Shown here: positions 1-13,029 of the stretch, piece by piece
How the letters are laid out: the number at the start of each line of letters is the position of its first letter
How positions within the stretch are numbered: the first letter of the stretch is position 1
NCBI RefSeq assembly: GCF_023091745.1
Contig: NC_068926.1
Span: 69,686,001 to 69,750,000 of the forward strand
DNA from: Budorcas taxicolor
Taxonomy: Eukaryota > Chordata > Mammalia > Artiodactyla > Bovidae
DNA length: 64,000 nucleotides
Reading direction: 5' to 3'
Position numbers and translations under genes: made by a program
The notes under the pieces: model-generated
What the model was told of the DNA's origin: nothing
The model's database searches: none
Seen by the model: the letters and a program-made list of their open reading frames with translations, nothing else

Positions 1-870
1 CTTCTTTTGTCATTATGGAACTTCCCTCTTTATCTCTGTCCTAAAGCCTCTTTTGAGATGTTATTAAGGTCATTCAGCTTTCTTGTAATTGCCATATGCC
101 TGGTGTTTCCTTTCCTAGTATTTTACTTAAAATTGAAACCCATGAATGTCTTTATATTTAAAGTGTGTTTCTTGTGGAAAGCATGTGGTTGGTTATCTAT
201 GCTCTAATATTTAAAGGGGTTTTTTTTAATTGAAGATAGCCTATAGTGGGTCTTGCTTTTTAATCCAGTCTGATAAAGGCTCTGACTTTTAGAATGTTGA
301 GAACGTTTTAATTTAATGTAATTATTGATATGAGAAGCCCAGGTGGCGCAGTGGTAAAGAATCTGCCTGCAATGCAGGAGATTCGGGTTCCGTCCCTGGG
401 TCGGAAGATCCCAAGGAGGAGGAAATGGCAACCCACTCCGGCATTCTTGCCTGGAGGATCCCGTGGCCGGAGGAATCTGACAGGCTACAATCCATGGAGT
501 TGCAAAAGTCAGACACGACTTAACAACTAAACGACAGCGATTCTGGATGTGTTTGGGTTTATCTCTACTATTTTGCTGTTTGTTTGGTCTCATCTATTTT
601 GTTCTTTTTTCTCTTTTCCTGCCATCTGTGATGTTTTCGGTATTCATTTTCTCCCTTTATTGGCTCGTAACTGCGTACCTCTCTTTTCAGTGGTTGCTGT
701 AGGGTTTACATTAGGCATCTTTGACTTATTACAGTCTTCCTTCAAATCATACACCATTTCAGCCATAAGTCAGACCCTTAACAACAGTATACTTCCACGG
801 TCCCTCCCCCTCTTTCTGCTGCGTCGTGCTTTACTTTTGAAGATACAACACACTTTTTAAACTTGCTGTA
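1..870 (-). repeat. Old L1 fragment, antisense, split by a SINE
   Basis: AT-rich sequence with phrases typical of the antisense of old mammalian L1 (tttatatttaaagtgtgtttcttgt, then gggtcttgctttttaatcca), resuming after the Bov-tA insertion with tttgctgtttgtttg. Family assignment is by recall; borders are approximate. Confidence 0.5.
334..539 (+). repeat. Bov-tA SINE (tRNA-Glu head plus BovA body)
   Basis: Starts with the tRNA-related head (aggtggcgcagtggtaaaga, then gattcgggttccgtccctgg, a degenerate B box) and continues into the BovA body (ggaaatggcaacccactccg through gtcagacacgact). This is the ruminant-specific Bov-tA structure. It interrupts an old L1 fragment. Confidence 0.9.
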
Positions 871-3800
871 TGAGTTACCTTTAAACAACATTTAAAAGGG
901 AGGAAAACCAGCCTCTCTTATGTTCACTCACACATTTATCTTTTCTGTTACCGAACCGGACTTGGGTCCTCTCAGCCCTCTCAGCAAAGCCGATCTGCTG
1001 ACACCAGTCTGTGGCAAAGGGAAGTTCAGCGCTTATTTGCAGGGCGCCAAGCAAAGAGAAGGCTCCTGCTCAAAGGACCCGAACTCCGAAGGCTTTCAGG
1101 GACAGTTTGAGTTTAAAGGTGACATTTGGGGTGAGGTCTGTAGGGTGCATGGCCTTCCTCTGACTGGTGGGTGGTAACGGAGACGTTTCCGGAACCGGAA
1201 TCGTCAGCCTTCTGGTTCCGACCAGTCCGGGGTCTGTGTGCCTGCGCTCAGTGTGCTCAGCGTAGTCAGCATCCTCCACCTGCGTGAGGGTCACCATCCT
1301 GCAGAGAGCCCAAGACGCGTCTGACTGTCGTGTGAATGCCTCGTGGAGGAACCGGGACTTCGGTTTACGGGGAGTCGTGTCATCGCCTTCCTCCCTTCAC
1401 CGCTTTCCCTTCGTTCTGCATCCCCCCTCCTCCCTGACGAGTTTGGAACCCAGGGGGGACTAAAGCCTTCTTCCTACAAACCAGACTCAGAGGGGCGTTT
1501 GCACCACGAGACCCTGCAGGGTCCTGCCTGCCGTCATTTCCAGCCCTCTTTGCTCCTATGTGTGGATCTGAGTTGCCATTTGGTATCACTTCCTCTCGGC
1601 TTGACAAACTTACTTTCAAGTTTACTATAGGTCAGCGAACCGCAAATTCTCTCAGGTTTTATTTATCCGAACATATCTCTCTTCCACCTTTACTTTTGAA
1701 GGACATTTTTATGAACTATAAAGTGCCAGGGTCCTTTCTCCCTGCTCTGTAAGGAAGCCGTTCCTTCCTTGTCTTCTGGCTCATGTGCCCGTCGCCCGGG
1801 CACGTCTGCTTTCAGGGCCCAGCATCCAGATCCCGGAGTCAAGCTGCCCACTGGGTGATGGGGGCAGGACCCCTGCAGCGCCCCTGGCACTGAAGGGCGC
1901 CGGAAGTGGAGCCCACAGCGCCGGGGTGTGGTGAGACCCGGGCCGGGAGGCTGCGCGAACTGCAGGCTGACTATGTGCTGTCAGTAGGCAGGGACCCTCT
2001 GTCGTTGCCTGGGTCTCTGCCCCAGCCTCACCAGCTGCAGGAAAGGGGCCTTTTGTAGCACACAGCCAGCCCATGGCCCTGAGGTCCTCCAGTCCTAAGT
2101 GGCCTTGAAAAATCCCTCCGCACAGCCCCCCAGAGGCCCCCCACCACCTGTTCCCCCAGTCCCTCCCCTTCCTGCCCAGGTGGGCCTGGGACCAGGACCG
2201 CAGAAAGTTGACCTATTTAAGGGGAGCCCCCCCGGCCACTGTGGAGCCAATTGGAGACTTGTCTCAGGTGGAAACTTGGCCCAAAGATGTTGGGTCTCTG
2301 CAGACCTCGGGGTTGTAATTCAAGCCCGCCTGGCCGTGGGTGTCAGGCTGCGCGGGACTGTCTTCCGACACCCGCAAGCGCTGTGTACATCTTTCTTTCC
2401 GTGTGCCCAGGTTTCTCCCTCAGCCCCGCCACCTCAGTGAGAACCCCCTGGGCTCTGCAGTTGGGGGGAAGCTCCCAGACAGGTTCAGGGGACCTCAGCT
2501 CAGGCTGAGGAGCCTCCCCGGGGGCTCGGGGAGCAGCTGCTGAGGAGGGGTTCCCAGGACGGGGGTAGGGAGCCCACGGCAAGGCACAGCCCCAGGCGGG
2601 CAGGTGGCCCTCCTCCATGAGACAGGGTTCTTCCCTGCCCGCTCCCGCCCCCACTTCCCCCGTCTCTGCTGGCTCTCCCCTCCCCGGGCTTCACGGAGGC
2701 TGTCATTTCCACCCTGTGCCCCTCCCCACGGTTCCCCGTGGCCGTATTCCCCACCGCCCCACCCCCACCCCCACCCCCCACACCAGCTCCTGGTCACCCC
2801 CTGCGGTTTTTAGGGACAGTCACTTTAGTGTCTTCACAAATACCATCACAAGTTGGAATTTCCAATTTCCGTTTCTTCTGGAAAGCAGAAAACCAACCTC
2901 TTGATTTACAGTGAGAAACCTAACAGCCAAGAACCTGAGAATAACGCTCCCTGGCCCTGTAGAACAGTTTTCCGACTGAGGCTGGGCAAGCAGGAGGACG
3001 GAGCCAGGGGCCATCAGACGTCCGGGGTCACAAGCCTTGATCCCCCGTTCTCGGGAGCCAAGGGCCAGCGAAGTCCGCTTCGTTCATCTTTGGCCAAGCT
3101 CCTCAAAAGACCAAGCTTCCCTCTCGAATGTGGACTTTTCTGGGGTCTGTTTTCAGATTGATTTTCCTCTTTAGCCGTCACGGCCAAGCCTCGGAAGCCC
3201 CCTACCCGCGGTGGTGTCTGCAGGGGTCCTGCTGCTACGGCCCTCTGAGCTGTGGGGTGGCTGCCCGCCCCCCTAGTCCAGCAGGTGGGGAGGTGATGGG
3301 GAGGGAACCGTGCTGAGGGCAGGGCTGGGGGCCGGTTCCCCTGAGCCTCTCCCCCCGCAGGCCCTCCCCCGGCCCCGTCTCCTTCCCCCGGCTCTGGGTC
3401 TCAGCCCCAGTCCCGACTCCCAGGTGGTAGATCTGGGCTCTGCCTGCTCTGCCCCGTCTCCCGGTGGCCCGGCCTCCGTGGATCCTGGCCTCCGGCCTGG
3501 CCCCCAGGGCTTCTTCAGCAAACCAGGGTGCGGTGGGGCTGCTTGCTTGGTCCCAGGGTCGTTTCCTCCCCCTCCCAGGCGCCCCCAGGATCGAGGGCAC
3601 GTCTGCGTTAACTTCTGTCTTAACCATAGCGGTGAACCTTTCCCCCGGAGCAGTGTGGGTCTGCCCGGTAGACCCCTCCTTTCAGGAGCAAACTCCGGGG
3701 CCCAGAGTCACACAGCCTACTGGTGGCCAGACCAACACCTGAGCTGAGGCCCTGCCGGCCCAGCCGTGTCCCTGGTGACACAGGAGACAGACAGAGGAGG

Positions 3801-6800
3801 AGAGACTGGGCACTGGGAAGCCTTGGTGTCGTCCAGGCGCAGGAATGCCTTCCCCGGCCGCGCCGACCCCCATCCCCAGCCTCCTTGGCCAGTTGTGGGT
3901 CGGGGCTCTCCCCAGGATGGTGGGTCACGACGAGGACTGGCCACTGTGCCTCATGTCCTCTGGGAGGCATGTTCAGAGGCCTGTGGACACACGGCCTAGC
4001 CAGGCTCCCAGCTGCACGGACGGGGACCCAGAACGAGGAGAGGAATAAAAGGGCCTTGGGAGGAGCCGACAGCCTCCAAACACAGCCCACCCCTGCCGCG
4101 CTCTCTCGGCCTCACTCTGAGCACATGCCGCCAGGTTTCCTCTCCCGGGGCTGCCATCAGAGACACGAGGCTGCCTCTGCCCGCCCGCCCGGGGCCCCTT
4201 GGCTCCGAGGTGATGAGCCCCCCGCCGCAGTCACTCTCTGTCCCTGAGGCCCAGAGACAGCCCTGCGTGGGAAGTTCTCTCGTGTGGTCTCGTGGACGTC
4301 CGATGTTTCCCGATAAGTAGCCATGGCCGTCGTCAGGCCGGGGAAACGTAAGCCGGCGGCTCCCGTGAGCAGCTCAGCTGTGCTGCCGCAGATCTTGAAC
4401 TCGCGACCGGTGTGGGTGCTGGGCTATCCCACAGGTGGGGCTCCTTGTTATCCATCCCAGGACGCTCTGATTGCTCTGGGGTCTCTGGTCCCACAACAGG
4501 CAGCGGAGGGGTGGGCGCCCTTGCCTGGCGGGGAGGAGTGGGAGCGGGGTTGGGCCGACGGGGGCAGAAAGAAGCCCTCCTGGCGTCCCCAGCTCGGCCC
4601 CAGTCCACGGGGGCCGCAGCTGACGGTGCCATGGGACCCAGCTAACCGGTGATGCTGCCGTGGAGAAAAGGACTTGGAGCAGAGGCGAGACCCCGACACC
4701 CAGCTGCCTTTGGGCTCTGTGGACAAAGGCTGGATTCCAGCGTGGAAATTCTGTGTGATCTCCTGAGCCGCCAAGACGATAGAACTTCATCTTCTGTGGT
4801 ACTCAGAAGGCAGCATAGGGCCCCAGAAATATGGAGCCCCAGAGCCAGACGCCCAGGGTCTGTGGGAGCCCCTCAGCCCTGCTGGCTGGCTGTAGAGCTG
4901 GCTGGGGGCAAGACTCGAGCTAGGGTGCAGGGGACAGACAGACAGCGTCAAGGCAACACAGCTGGGGAGGCCTCACCGTTCTCACCTGGCCACGGTGTAA
5001 AACCTCCTGGAGACACTTTTCCAAAAATACTGAGGCCCTTGCCAAGGAGGGTGGGCCTACTGGGCTTTCTGTGAGCCAGGGGCCAGCGGTCAGTGGGGTG
5101 GAGTTTGGGGGCCTGTGGTGGAGGTCGGGGGAACACGGCAGCTCCTCCCGCCATCAGAAGTCTCACTGTCGTCTCGGCGGGCCAGGCGCATCAGGGACGG
5201 TCCGCGTGCTGAGACGCAGGTGGGCTGGCTCCCAACATCAGCAGGTCAGAGGGAGGGGAGCATCCGTGCCCCTTAACAAGGGCTCACACGCCGGGGGGTG
5301 GGCTACAGTGTCTCCGCCCACACCCGGGTGGCGTGGAGTCGTGCCCTCGCACCCCTACCTCAGGTTGGCTGAGGGCAGCCCACCTCTGCTGCTTGGGACC
5401 CTGGGCAAGCCGCAGACCAGGACAAGGCAGATGAGTGAGTCTGGAGGCGTGGCGGGGGTGGTGGTGGGGCGCCATGGAACAGCAGCCCCCGGCAGTGCAC
5501 CCCTGTTCCTTCAGGAGACCCGTGGACTCCTGGCTAGGGTGGAAGCGCTGGCTGGGCGGGGCGCTCTGCCAGCGGGCAGGGGCTGTGGGCGGCAGGCTGC
5601 CTCCAGCATTGCAGCAGATGCCGCAGTTGAAACTGTGCGTCTATTTCTATGCTGCATCTCTGCACCAGGGTTCACTTCCCCGGAGGGGGGCCCTGCGGCC
5701 AGAGCCGTCCGTCACCCCAAGGACGCTGCGTGGCCCCGGCTCCCGGGTGCTGCCGAGGAGGGAGGCGCCCGGTCGGTGGGCGTCTCTGGCACCCCCTGCG
5801 TACGTCTTTCACTCATTGTCATGGCTCCTGGCTCTGACCCTGGGCCCTAGCCCCTCCAGGAAGAGGAGAGGGGGCGTGTTTCTTCGCTCTCTTGAGATTT
5901 CTGCCCAGCCTTCCTCTGCCCTCTCCAGCCAGCACAGGTTCCCCGGGGGGTGTTTTTCCATGGGGAGAGCAGAGTCACGCCGGTCACGGCCTCCAGATGG
6001 CTCCGGTGGAAGCGGAGCGAAGCCCGGGGGGCCCACCCCTGGTGGCCCACTCAGCCTGTTCGACAGCTGTCCTGGTCAGGGGGCCACCCCTGCACCCTGC
6101 TGCAGAGGAAGCCGCCCTTGGCACACCCCGTGCCTACCGCCAGAGGGAGGAGGGGAGATAGGCCCACCAGATGCCTGCACTCTGGCTTGCGTCTTCCCCC
6201 TGCCTGCTGGGGCTTCGCAATTTATTCCTGATTGTTACCTGATGTTTCCACCAGATCCCGACACGCCCTCCAGGGTCCTCAAGGCCGAGCTTCTCGCAGC
6301 TTTTGGTCACCTACCTGCTTCGGGGGAAGGGACATCATTCACCCTGTTTATGAAAGTGGTTTTTTTTTTTAATCTTTGGTTCCTTTTTCTGCAGAGCCCC
6401 CTGCAGGACTAGTGACCGACAGACTCTGCCTTGGGAAGACAGCCCTGCTTTCCTTCTGGGTTCCCCAGTCAGGAAGGACCGACAGTGTCCTGGTGGAGCG
6501 GCAGCCCCGTTCCCAGGGGCCCTTGCTGGTGCCGGTCACGTCTGGCCTGGTCCCCCGGCCTCACTGTCCGGCACGGAGGCCCCTGGCCTGCCTCGGGGGC
6601 TGCACCTCAGGGGTGCGCCTCCTCCGGGCTCTGGTCGCCCCACTTGCGGCCCAGCGCGCCTGCTACCCCTCCTCCTCCATGGGGTCACCATGCCACCCTC
6701 CCACAGGGCGCACCTGCAGGGCAGTGCCCTCCTCCCAAGGCCTCCCGCCCTGTCTTCTGTGAGGTGGCAGGGGGCCGGCCGGGAGTGCGCGCTCAGCCCA

Positions 6801-6824
6801 GGTCCTGTCCCCCTGGCCTTCCCC

Positions 6825-7058
6825 CGCCAGCCAGTGGCGCTCCTTGCTCTCCACTGGTCTCCACCTGCCTCGGCCACCCACCCGCCAGCCAGTGGCGCTC
6901 CTTGCTGTCCGCTGGTCTCCACCTGCCTCGGCCACCCACCCGCCAGCCAGTGGCGCTCCTTGCTGTCCGCTGGTCTCCACCTGCCTCGGCCACCCACCCG
7001 CCAGCCAGTGGCACTCCTTGCTGTCCGCTGGTCTCCACCTGCCTCGGCTGCCCACTCG
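6825..7058. repeat. 58-bp minisatellite, four copies
   Basis: The phrase ccagtggcgc (gcac in the last copy) recurs at 6831, 6889, 6947 and 7005, an exact 58-bp period. Copies are nearly identical; copy 1 differs by two substitutions and copy 4 by a few at its end. Because 58 is not a multiple of 3, all frames stay open through it, creating long spurious ORFs on both strands. It lies in an OSBP2 intron. Confidence 0.95.
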
Positions 7059-7825
7059 AACGGCTGTGGGCCGCCTCCTTGGGGAGCGGGACAAGGCTTC
7101 TCTGATGGCCCTGCCCGCTCGGGGCGCCTGCCTGGTCTGTGACCTGGTGCCCACCCAGCAAGGATTGAGCCTTTACCTCCGAGAAGCCCCCACCTTCTCT
7201 TCACATTTTCTGGTGTTCCTCCCGTCATGGAGGCAGGTCCCGGCCGAGCACTGGGGGAGCGAGCTGGTGGGTTCAGGGCAACCCTCACTCATCTCCAGCC
7301 ACAGTGGCTGAGGGGAGACGGTCCTCTTCACCCAGTGCTAGACTTGGAGGAGCTCGTGGGCAGGTGAGGGCAACGCCAGGTTGCCCAGAGAAATGAGAAA
7401 CAGTGCAAGACAGGGCAGCTCCGGGCGCCCGACTCCACGTCCCCCCCGTGCCCCTCCCGCACCTTCCAGCCCAGTCTGCCCTGCCCCCCGACAGGGCTTG
7501 CCCACCCAGAAACTTGATCCATTTTCCTCAAAGATGGAGGGGGAAAGAAAAAAGTTCTGCTTCTAAAAATAGCCCACCTGGCTTTGCTCTGCTGGCTGTT
7601 TCCGTGGCAACCTTCTCCTTCCCAGGAGTTCCAGGTGAAAGAGGGTCCCAGCGGCCCTGGTCCGGGCGGTGCCTGGGGGCTCCTCAGTCACAGTGGTCAG
7701 TGGAGGCTTTAGGACACCCCCCGAGTGGTCAGGGAGAGGCATGTGTGCCAGGCTGGCAGGAGCTTGGAGGGGCCTGTGAGGCCTCTGTGCACCGCTCCTC
7801 GGTGCGGTGGCTGAGTGACGGCTCC

Positions 7826-8195
7826 CAAGGTGTCCGCGTCCTAATTCCCAGAACCTGCGATCGTGTTACTGTCGTGGCAGAGGGATTGCAGCCATGGGGT
7901 TAAGCTAAGGACCTGAGCTGGGGAGGTTATGCGGGACTGGATAACCTGGGGTAATCACGGAGTCCTTGAGAGGGAGGCAGGGGGGTCAGAGTCAGGAGAT
8001 TGGAAGATGCCGGTCTGCTGACTCTGAGGATGGAGGAAGGGGCCACGAGCCAAGGAATGGGAGCGGCCTCTACAGCCAGAAAAAAGGAGGACACGCCCTC
8101 CCCAGGAGCCTTTGGCGGAGCGCAGCCTCGCCACGAGCCCGCGCTTAGGGCCTCTGCCCTCCACGGCTGTAGCAAATTAAGTCTGTGCCACTTGA
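7826..8195 (+). repeat. MaLR/MLT1-like LTR fragment
   Basis: Contains blocks typical of old mammalian MaLR LTRs: gtgtccgcgtcctaattccc, ttaagctaaggacctgagct, ggataacctggggtaatcac and gatggaggaaggggccacga. Degraded; family by recall, borders approximate. Confidence 0.5.
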
Positions 8196-8909
8196 AGCTG
8201 CGGGAACCGTTTCCCAGGGCTGCGGTAACAAGTCTCCACAAACCCACGGCTTCACACCACACAATTTGACCTTCTCACGGCTCTGGAGCCCACAAGTCCA
8301 AGGTCAAGGTGTCGGCGGGGCTCCTCTCTGACGGCCCAGGGAGAGTGAGTCCCAGGCCTGTCTCCGCTGCGGGTGCCGCTGGCGACCCTGGGCTCGTTAG
8401 TGCTTTGCTCCAGTCTCCATCAGCACACGTGTATCCTGCATCTTTGCTTCCCTTCCTGTAAGATCCGTCACAGCAGATCGAGGACTGGCCCTACCCCGGT
8501 ATTATCTTAACTAATGGCACCTGCAGCAGCCCAAATAAGGTCACATTCTTTTTAACTTCTCACTTATCTTTGGCCGCAGTGGGTCTTCGCTGCAGGCTCT
8601 CTCTAGCTGGGGTGAGCGGGGCTGCTCTCCAGTCGCAGCTTCTCGTCGCGGTGGCGTCTCGTGTCGGAAGCATGGGCTCTAGGCGCCCAGGTTTCGGGAG
8701 CTGCGGCTCTCGGCTCGGTGGGCTGTGGCCAACAGGCTTAGTTGCTCCGTGGCACGTGGGGTCCGCCCGGACCAGGGATCAAACCCGTGTGCCCTGCATT
8801 GGCAGGCGGGCTCCTATCGACTGTGCCAGCAGGGAGTCCTGTGGTCACATTCTGAAGATTCAGGAAGGACACGGATTTGGGGGGGACACACTAGCCAACC
8901 CAGGGTAGC
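8196..8909 (-). repeat. MaLR-like LTR, antisense, split by a CHR SINE
   Basis: Blocks fcr an MST/MLT-type LTR in antisense: cccagggctgcggtaacaag, ctcacggctctggagcccac, caaggtcaaggtgtcggc, aaataaggtcacattct. Then, beyond the SINE at 8550-8842, it resumes with ggtcacattctgaagattc and ggggacacactagccaaccc. The continuity across the SINE supports a single older element. Confidence 0.55.
8550..8842 (-). repeat. CHR-type tRNA-Glu SINE with perfect 11-bp TSD
   Basis: Antisense copy of the CHR-type SINE (read on -: an agggactccctgctggcaca-like head with gtttgatccctggtccgggc, then the CCGC/AGC-rich body). It is flanked by the perfect direct repeat GGTCACATTCT at 8539-8549 and 8843-8853. The target site is inside a MaLR LTR. 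Confidence 0.88.
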
Positions 8910-9507
8910 CCCCAAGGGTTGGAAACTCCTGCACCGGCCGTGGACTGCCATGCTCTGCTGGCCCGGTCGGGGTGGTTGGAGAACTTGCGACTGCTACCTG
9001 GGGAACGCATCAGTAACCCGAACGTCGTGGGTTTATTCTCTTCTAGCAAAAAAAGGAGGATTCGTCTTTGCATTTAGCCGGTGAAATCCAATGGGTGTTT
9101 TGGGAGTTGGTGCTTTTCTAGAAATGGTGGTGTCGGGAGAACAGGCTGGAGCCCTTGATTCCACGGGCTGTTGCAGCACGCGGTCCCGCCGTCCCGGAGC
9201 CGCCAGCATCGTACCCTGACCACCTCCCCAGCCCCACTTCCCGGCTTGTGGGCCAGGCTGGGGGCTCTTCCCGTGCTCCACAGCCGGGAGCTGCCGTTGG
9301 CTGCTGTCACTTGAGCCAGGAGGCTCCGGGTACCCCTGGCTGAGGAATGTCATTCTTAGAAGGTGGCAGCGTGTTGGCCTGGAGTTCCCTGGGGAGGAAG
9401 GGCAGACCCGGCCTCCTCATCTGCAGGCCAGCGTCGGCTCTCAGGAGTCGTGGCCTTTGCGGCTGGTGGAGCAGCTCGCCAGGCTCCTGCTTAGTTGCTT
9501 TTCTGTC

Positions 9508-9797
9508 GAGTTTTTTTTTTTAATATTCTTATTTATTTTTAATTAGCTTATTTTAGCCGGTGGGTCTCCATTGCCACACACGGGCTTCCTCTGGTTGCAG
9601 AGAGCAGGGGCTGCTCTGCAGTTGCGACGTGCAGTCTTGTGGTGGTTTCTCTTGTTGCAAAGCAGCAAGGCCCAGCAGTTGTGGTTCACGGGCTTAGCTG
9701 TCCCGCGGCACAGGGAATCTTCCTGGACCAGGGATCGAACCCATGTACCCTGCATCGGTAGGTGGATTCTTAACCACTGGACCACCAGGGAAGTCCT
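9508..9797 (-). repeat. CHR-type SINE
   Basis: Poly-T/AT-rich tail at the left, then gtgggtctccattgccacac and gaccagggatcgaacccatg (antisense B box), ending ggaccaccagggaagtcc, the antisense of the CHR 5' end. Same family as 8550-8842. Confidence 0.85.
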
Positions 9798-10953
9798 GTG
9801 TGCAGGTTTGATCTGAACGTCAGAAGCCCCAGGAGCAGCAGCATGCAGGCAGGCAGGCAGCAGGGGTTCAGCACGGAGGCGGCCGGGCCGCGGGGGGAAG
9901 GAGGCAGGAGGCCGGGCAGGCAGAGCTGCTTCCCCGCCCCGCCCCCCGGCTTCCTCCTCGCCATCCCCACCAACTCGCCCATCCTTCTCCCCTCACAGAC
10001 ACTCCGTTCAGCCCCCTCGGGCCAAGCCTCTGCGCTCCGACGCCTCATGCTCCCGCCCCAGGGCAGCCTGGCAGGCCCTCCCCACGGCTGCGCTGTGCGA
10101 GTCCTGGCCTTCCCGTGGGCTCTGCCGCCAGCCAGGGCTCCCTTGTAGCTGGGAGCGTGGCTTCGGCATGGCCCTGGGATTCGGTGCTGCTGCTCCTGCA
10201 GTTGCATTTCTGTGGGTTTGAGTCTATGGGTAGTTCAGTGTCTGCGTGTTGTAGTGATGTGGGTGGTCACTTTGTTCCTCTCACAAGCTCATTGTCCCTG
10301 AGTTTTAGTCCCAGTGGAGGTGGGGACAGAGGACATGTGGGGTCAGAAAAGCCTGAGAACCCCCAGGGCCACCTGCTCAAGAACCGCAGCCTAAGCCACT
10401 TTGCACACGAGTGCCTTCCTTCCTCAGACGACGTGCCCGCCAGCAGAGCTCCCTTCTGAGTTGGGGGGGTGAAGCAAGCCGCCCTGTTCATGCACATGAG
10501 GGGATCTGCCGGCCTGTCTCTCAGAAAGCGCGAGCGGAGTTAATGCCACCCGTCCTTTCTGCCAGCCTGCCCAGTGTCACACCGAGTGGCTTCATTTGCG
10601 TCTCTGATGTTGAGCTTTATCTGTGTGTCCAGCGTGGATTTGCTGCTTGCAGAGACCCTGAACCGAGGCCTGGGACTCGGCACAGCCAGAGTGCACCATC
10701 TGGGGGCCAGGGTCCCTTCCTCATTCGGCTCCTCCCTGCACTCCGCCACCAGAGCCTCCTCTTTAACATGGACCTCTGCTCAAATGCCCACACAGTCCGT
10801 CTGGCCACAGGATGGAGGCCCAGGCTCCTCAGCGTGCCTTTTCCCCGCTCCAGCTTGTGGCTCTGTGCCCCTTCTCCCAACCCTGCCCTCCTGTGTGTGA
10901 CTGCCGCCCCTGTGCAGGCCTCCCGGGATGCACCCAAGACCAGCCGTCCGTCA

Positions 10954-10988
10954 CCTCCCCTCCCCTCCCCTCCCCTCCCCTCCCCTCC
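10954..10988. repeat. (TCCCC)n polypyrimidine run
   Basis: About seven uninterrupted TCCCC units. A pure polypyrimidine/polypurine tract of this length can form triplex or G-quadruplex structures on the other strand; no function is shown. Confidence 0.9.
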
Positions 10989-13029
10989 TCATGCCCTCAC
11001 CGTCTCTCTGGGAGGCACTGGCCCTTCCCACAGGGCAGACTGCTGCTTCGCAGTTGCTGACCTCGCGCCTTCCATCCCGCCCCAGACACCCAGCCAGTGC
11101 CCTGGGAGCAGAGCAGCTCCCTGTGTCCCGGGCAGCCAGACCGGACCTGGACCCCAGAGCTGCTTGCTGAGGTGCAGTGACCTCCCCCCTACCCCAGCTC
11201 CCGGCCACCCTGCAGGAAGATGCTCAGAGTCTGGGCAGTCAGTTCTTGCTTGGAGTACAGGGGCTCACGTTCAGGCTGACCACAGCAGCCCCTCCTGGTG
11301 CCCAGCAGCAGCCACGCTGACCGATCAGTGGCTCTTCTGGTTATTAGACATGGTGAACCCTGCAAGCGAGGGGAGGCTGCATTGTAACTCAGAGCCCCAG
11401 CTCTGAAGCTGGCAGGCCTGGAGCCTGCAGAACTCACGACCGTGGCCCTGGGTGATCTCAGGGCACCTCCTGCCCCCCAGACCTCCTCATCAGGTCATCA
11501 GCGTGCACTCACCAAGGCAGCGCCTCGCCCAGGGCCGGGCGCCCAGGACGGCAAGATACGCCCCAGCCATTCGAGCCTTTCTCAGGTGATCCAGGAGGAG
11601 GAACCGCCTCCGTGCAGACCACCTGGGTTCAGATACACCTCTACCCCCTCGCTGCAGGGCCCTAAACCCGCGATTCGGTGTCAGGAGCTGCGTTTTCAGG
11701 CCTGCAGAGTGGGAGCAGTCGCTGTCTGCCGGCCACCTGGCAGCTCAGCATTCTCGCTGGTTAGGCGAGGGGTCAGGACCTGGCCCGGCACGTGCCGTCT
11801 CCAGACGCCGGGTTGCTTCAGGGCTGCGGTGGGGCTGGATGGGTGGGGTGAGCCCTGTCCCCGGCCCGGCTGCCCCCCACCGCCTCCTTGCTGGCGGGCC
11901 CTCCGCGGCTGGCCAGGCACTGCCCCCGGCTCAGGGCGTGCGCAGCGGTGACTCAGCCACGGCCGCCCCCACGCACCCTGCCTGCCTTGGGAGGAAGCCT
12001 GTTCCCTCACACTGTGTACTTTTTTCAAAAATCTGTGTCTTGGGTTCCAGATTTTCGTCACCAAAAAAATACATATATATAAGTTTCTTGCTAATTATTT
12101 CTGAAACAAGGCATCTTAGAAACCCTGGGCACTCACAGGCTGGTATTGAAGCGGCTGTAGGGCCCAGGCCAGCCGTCCACCCCGCCCCACTCTCCACAGA
12201 GGCCCCCTCGAACGCAGGCTGGGCTGGCCGGGCGCCAGGCTCCAAGGTACCCCAGACTCCCAGGATGGGGCGCCGAGGGCACCTGGGGCCCTGTGAGAGG
12301 TGAAGGGGTGGCGGGAGGGGAGTGAGCCGGGGAACCCCACAGTGCAGCGTGAGGGCGCTGCTCTGGAGGCGGACAGACGAGCCCACGGCAGCGGTGGGAG
12401 GGGTATGGGGCCAGACTTCACCTCGCCAAGCCCCGTCTGTCTGCCCCCCGGGGACGGTACAGCCCCTGCCTGACAAGGCCGTTGAGAGGACACGGCCAGT
12501 GTCTCCACGCGGGGCGCCCACAGGCGAGCGTGGCCTTGCTCCTTGGGGGAGCCCTGCAGCAGCAGGGAGGGGCTGTGACTGTGGCCTGGGGGAGGGGTCC
12601 CGGGGGGCGCTGAAGGTGGGCCGGCGTCGGGCCAGGGACACAGCCGGCAAGCTCCGGGGCACGGGGGCACGAGCAGCGGTGTGTCTGCAGGGAGCGGACG
12701 GCTCGGTGCCACCGCAGGTGGGCGGAGAGCGGACAGCGAGGTGAGGTGCGGGGAGCTGGGGGAAGCGGGGTCCGCCGGCCGGCCTGTGACTCGAGGCCTC
12801 TGCGGGTCTGGGATGGGAGCTGCCCACCCCTGCCTGCACCCTGCAGAGCTCAGCCAGGCCCTGTCCATTCAGGCTGGTTCCCCTCCCCATCCCACCCACC
12901 AGGGGGTGGGGGCACCTGCTTGCTCCCCCAGGCAGCTCTACCTGCCCTTCTGTCCCGGCATCGCCCTCCCAGGGGCCTCGGCGTGTGGCGTGCGCTGGTA
13001 CCCGAGAACGATGCCGCGTCTCTCCACAG

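Larger units (their letters stand above)
1..13029 (+). other. OSBP2: OSBP2 intron, left part (non-coding)
   Basis: About 13 kb upstream of the first visible OSBP2 exon with no exon I can support. Several long open frames exist, but they result from high GC and lack splice-flanked homology. I looked for the PH-domain end (ELAKAKAV block) that should precede 13030 and did not see it. Repeats found inside are listed separately; the remaining DNA is GC-rich unique sequence. An alternative OSBP2 first exon cannot be excluded. Confidence 0.75.

Noticed and set aside
4323..4350. ATG in good context with a gtaagc shortly after, possible first exon
   Set aside because: Only a few codons, no supporting promoter motifs, and no phase-compatible acceptor identified before 13030.
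5435..6412. 325-codon plus-strand ORF in the left intron
   Set aside because: No splice sites in phase with OSBP2, no recognisable domain, composition like the surrounding intron.
6536..7311. Long overlapping ORFs of 120-250 codons on both strands
   Set aside because: They come from the 58-bp minisatellite in high-GC DNA; no domain, no splice logic, and every frame is open.
10411..11406. 331-codon plus-strand ORF
   Set aside because: Runs through the (TCCCC)n repeat and is Pro/Ser-rich; explained by GC composition.
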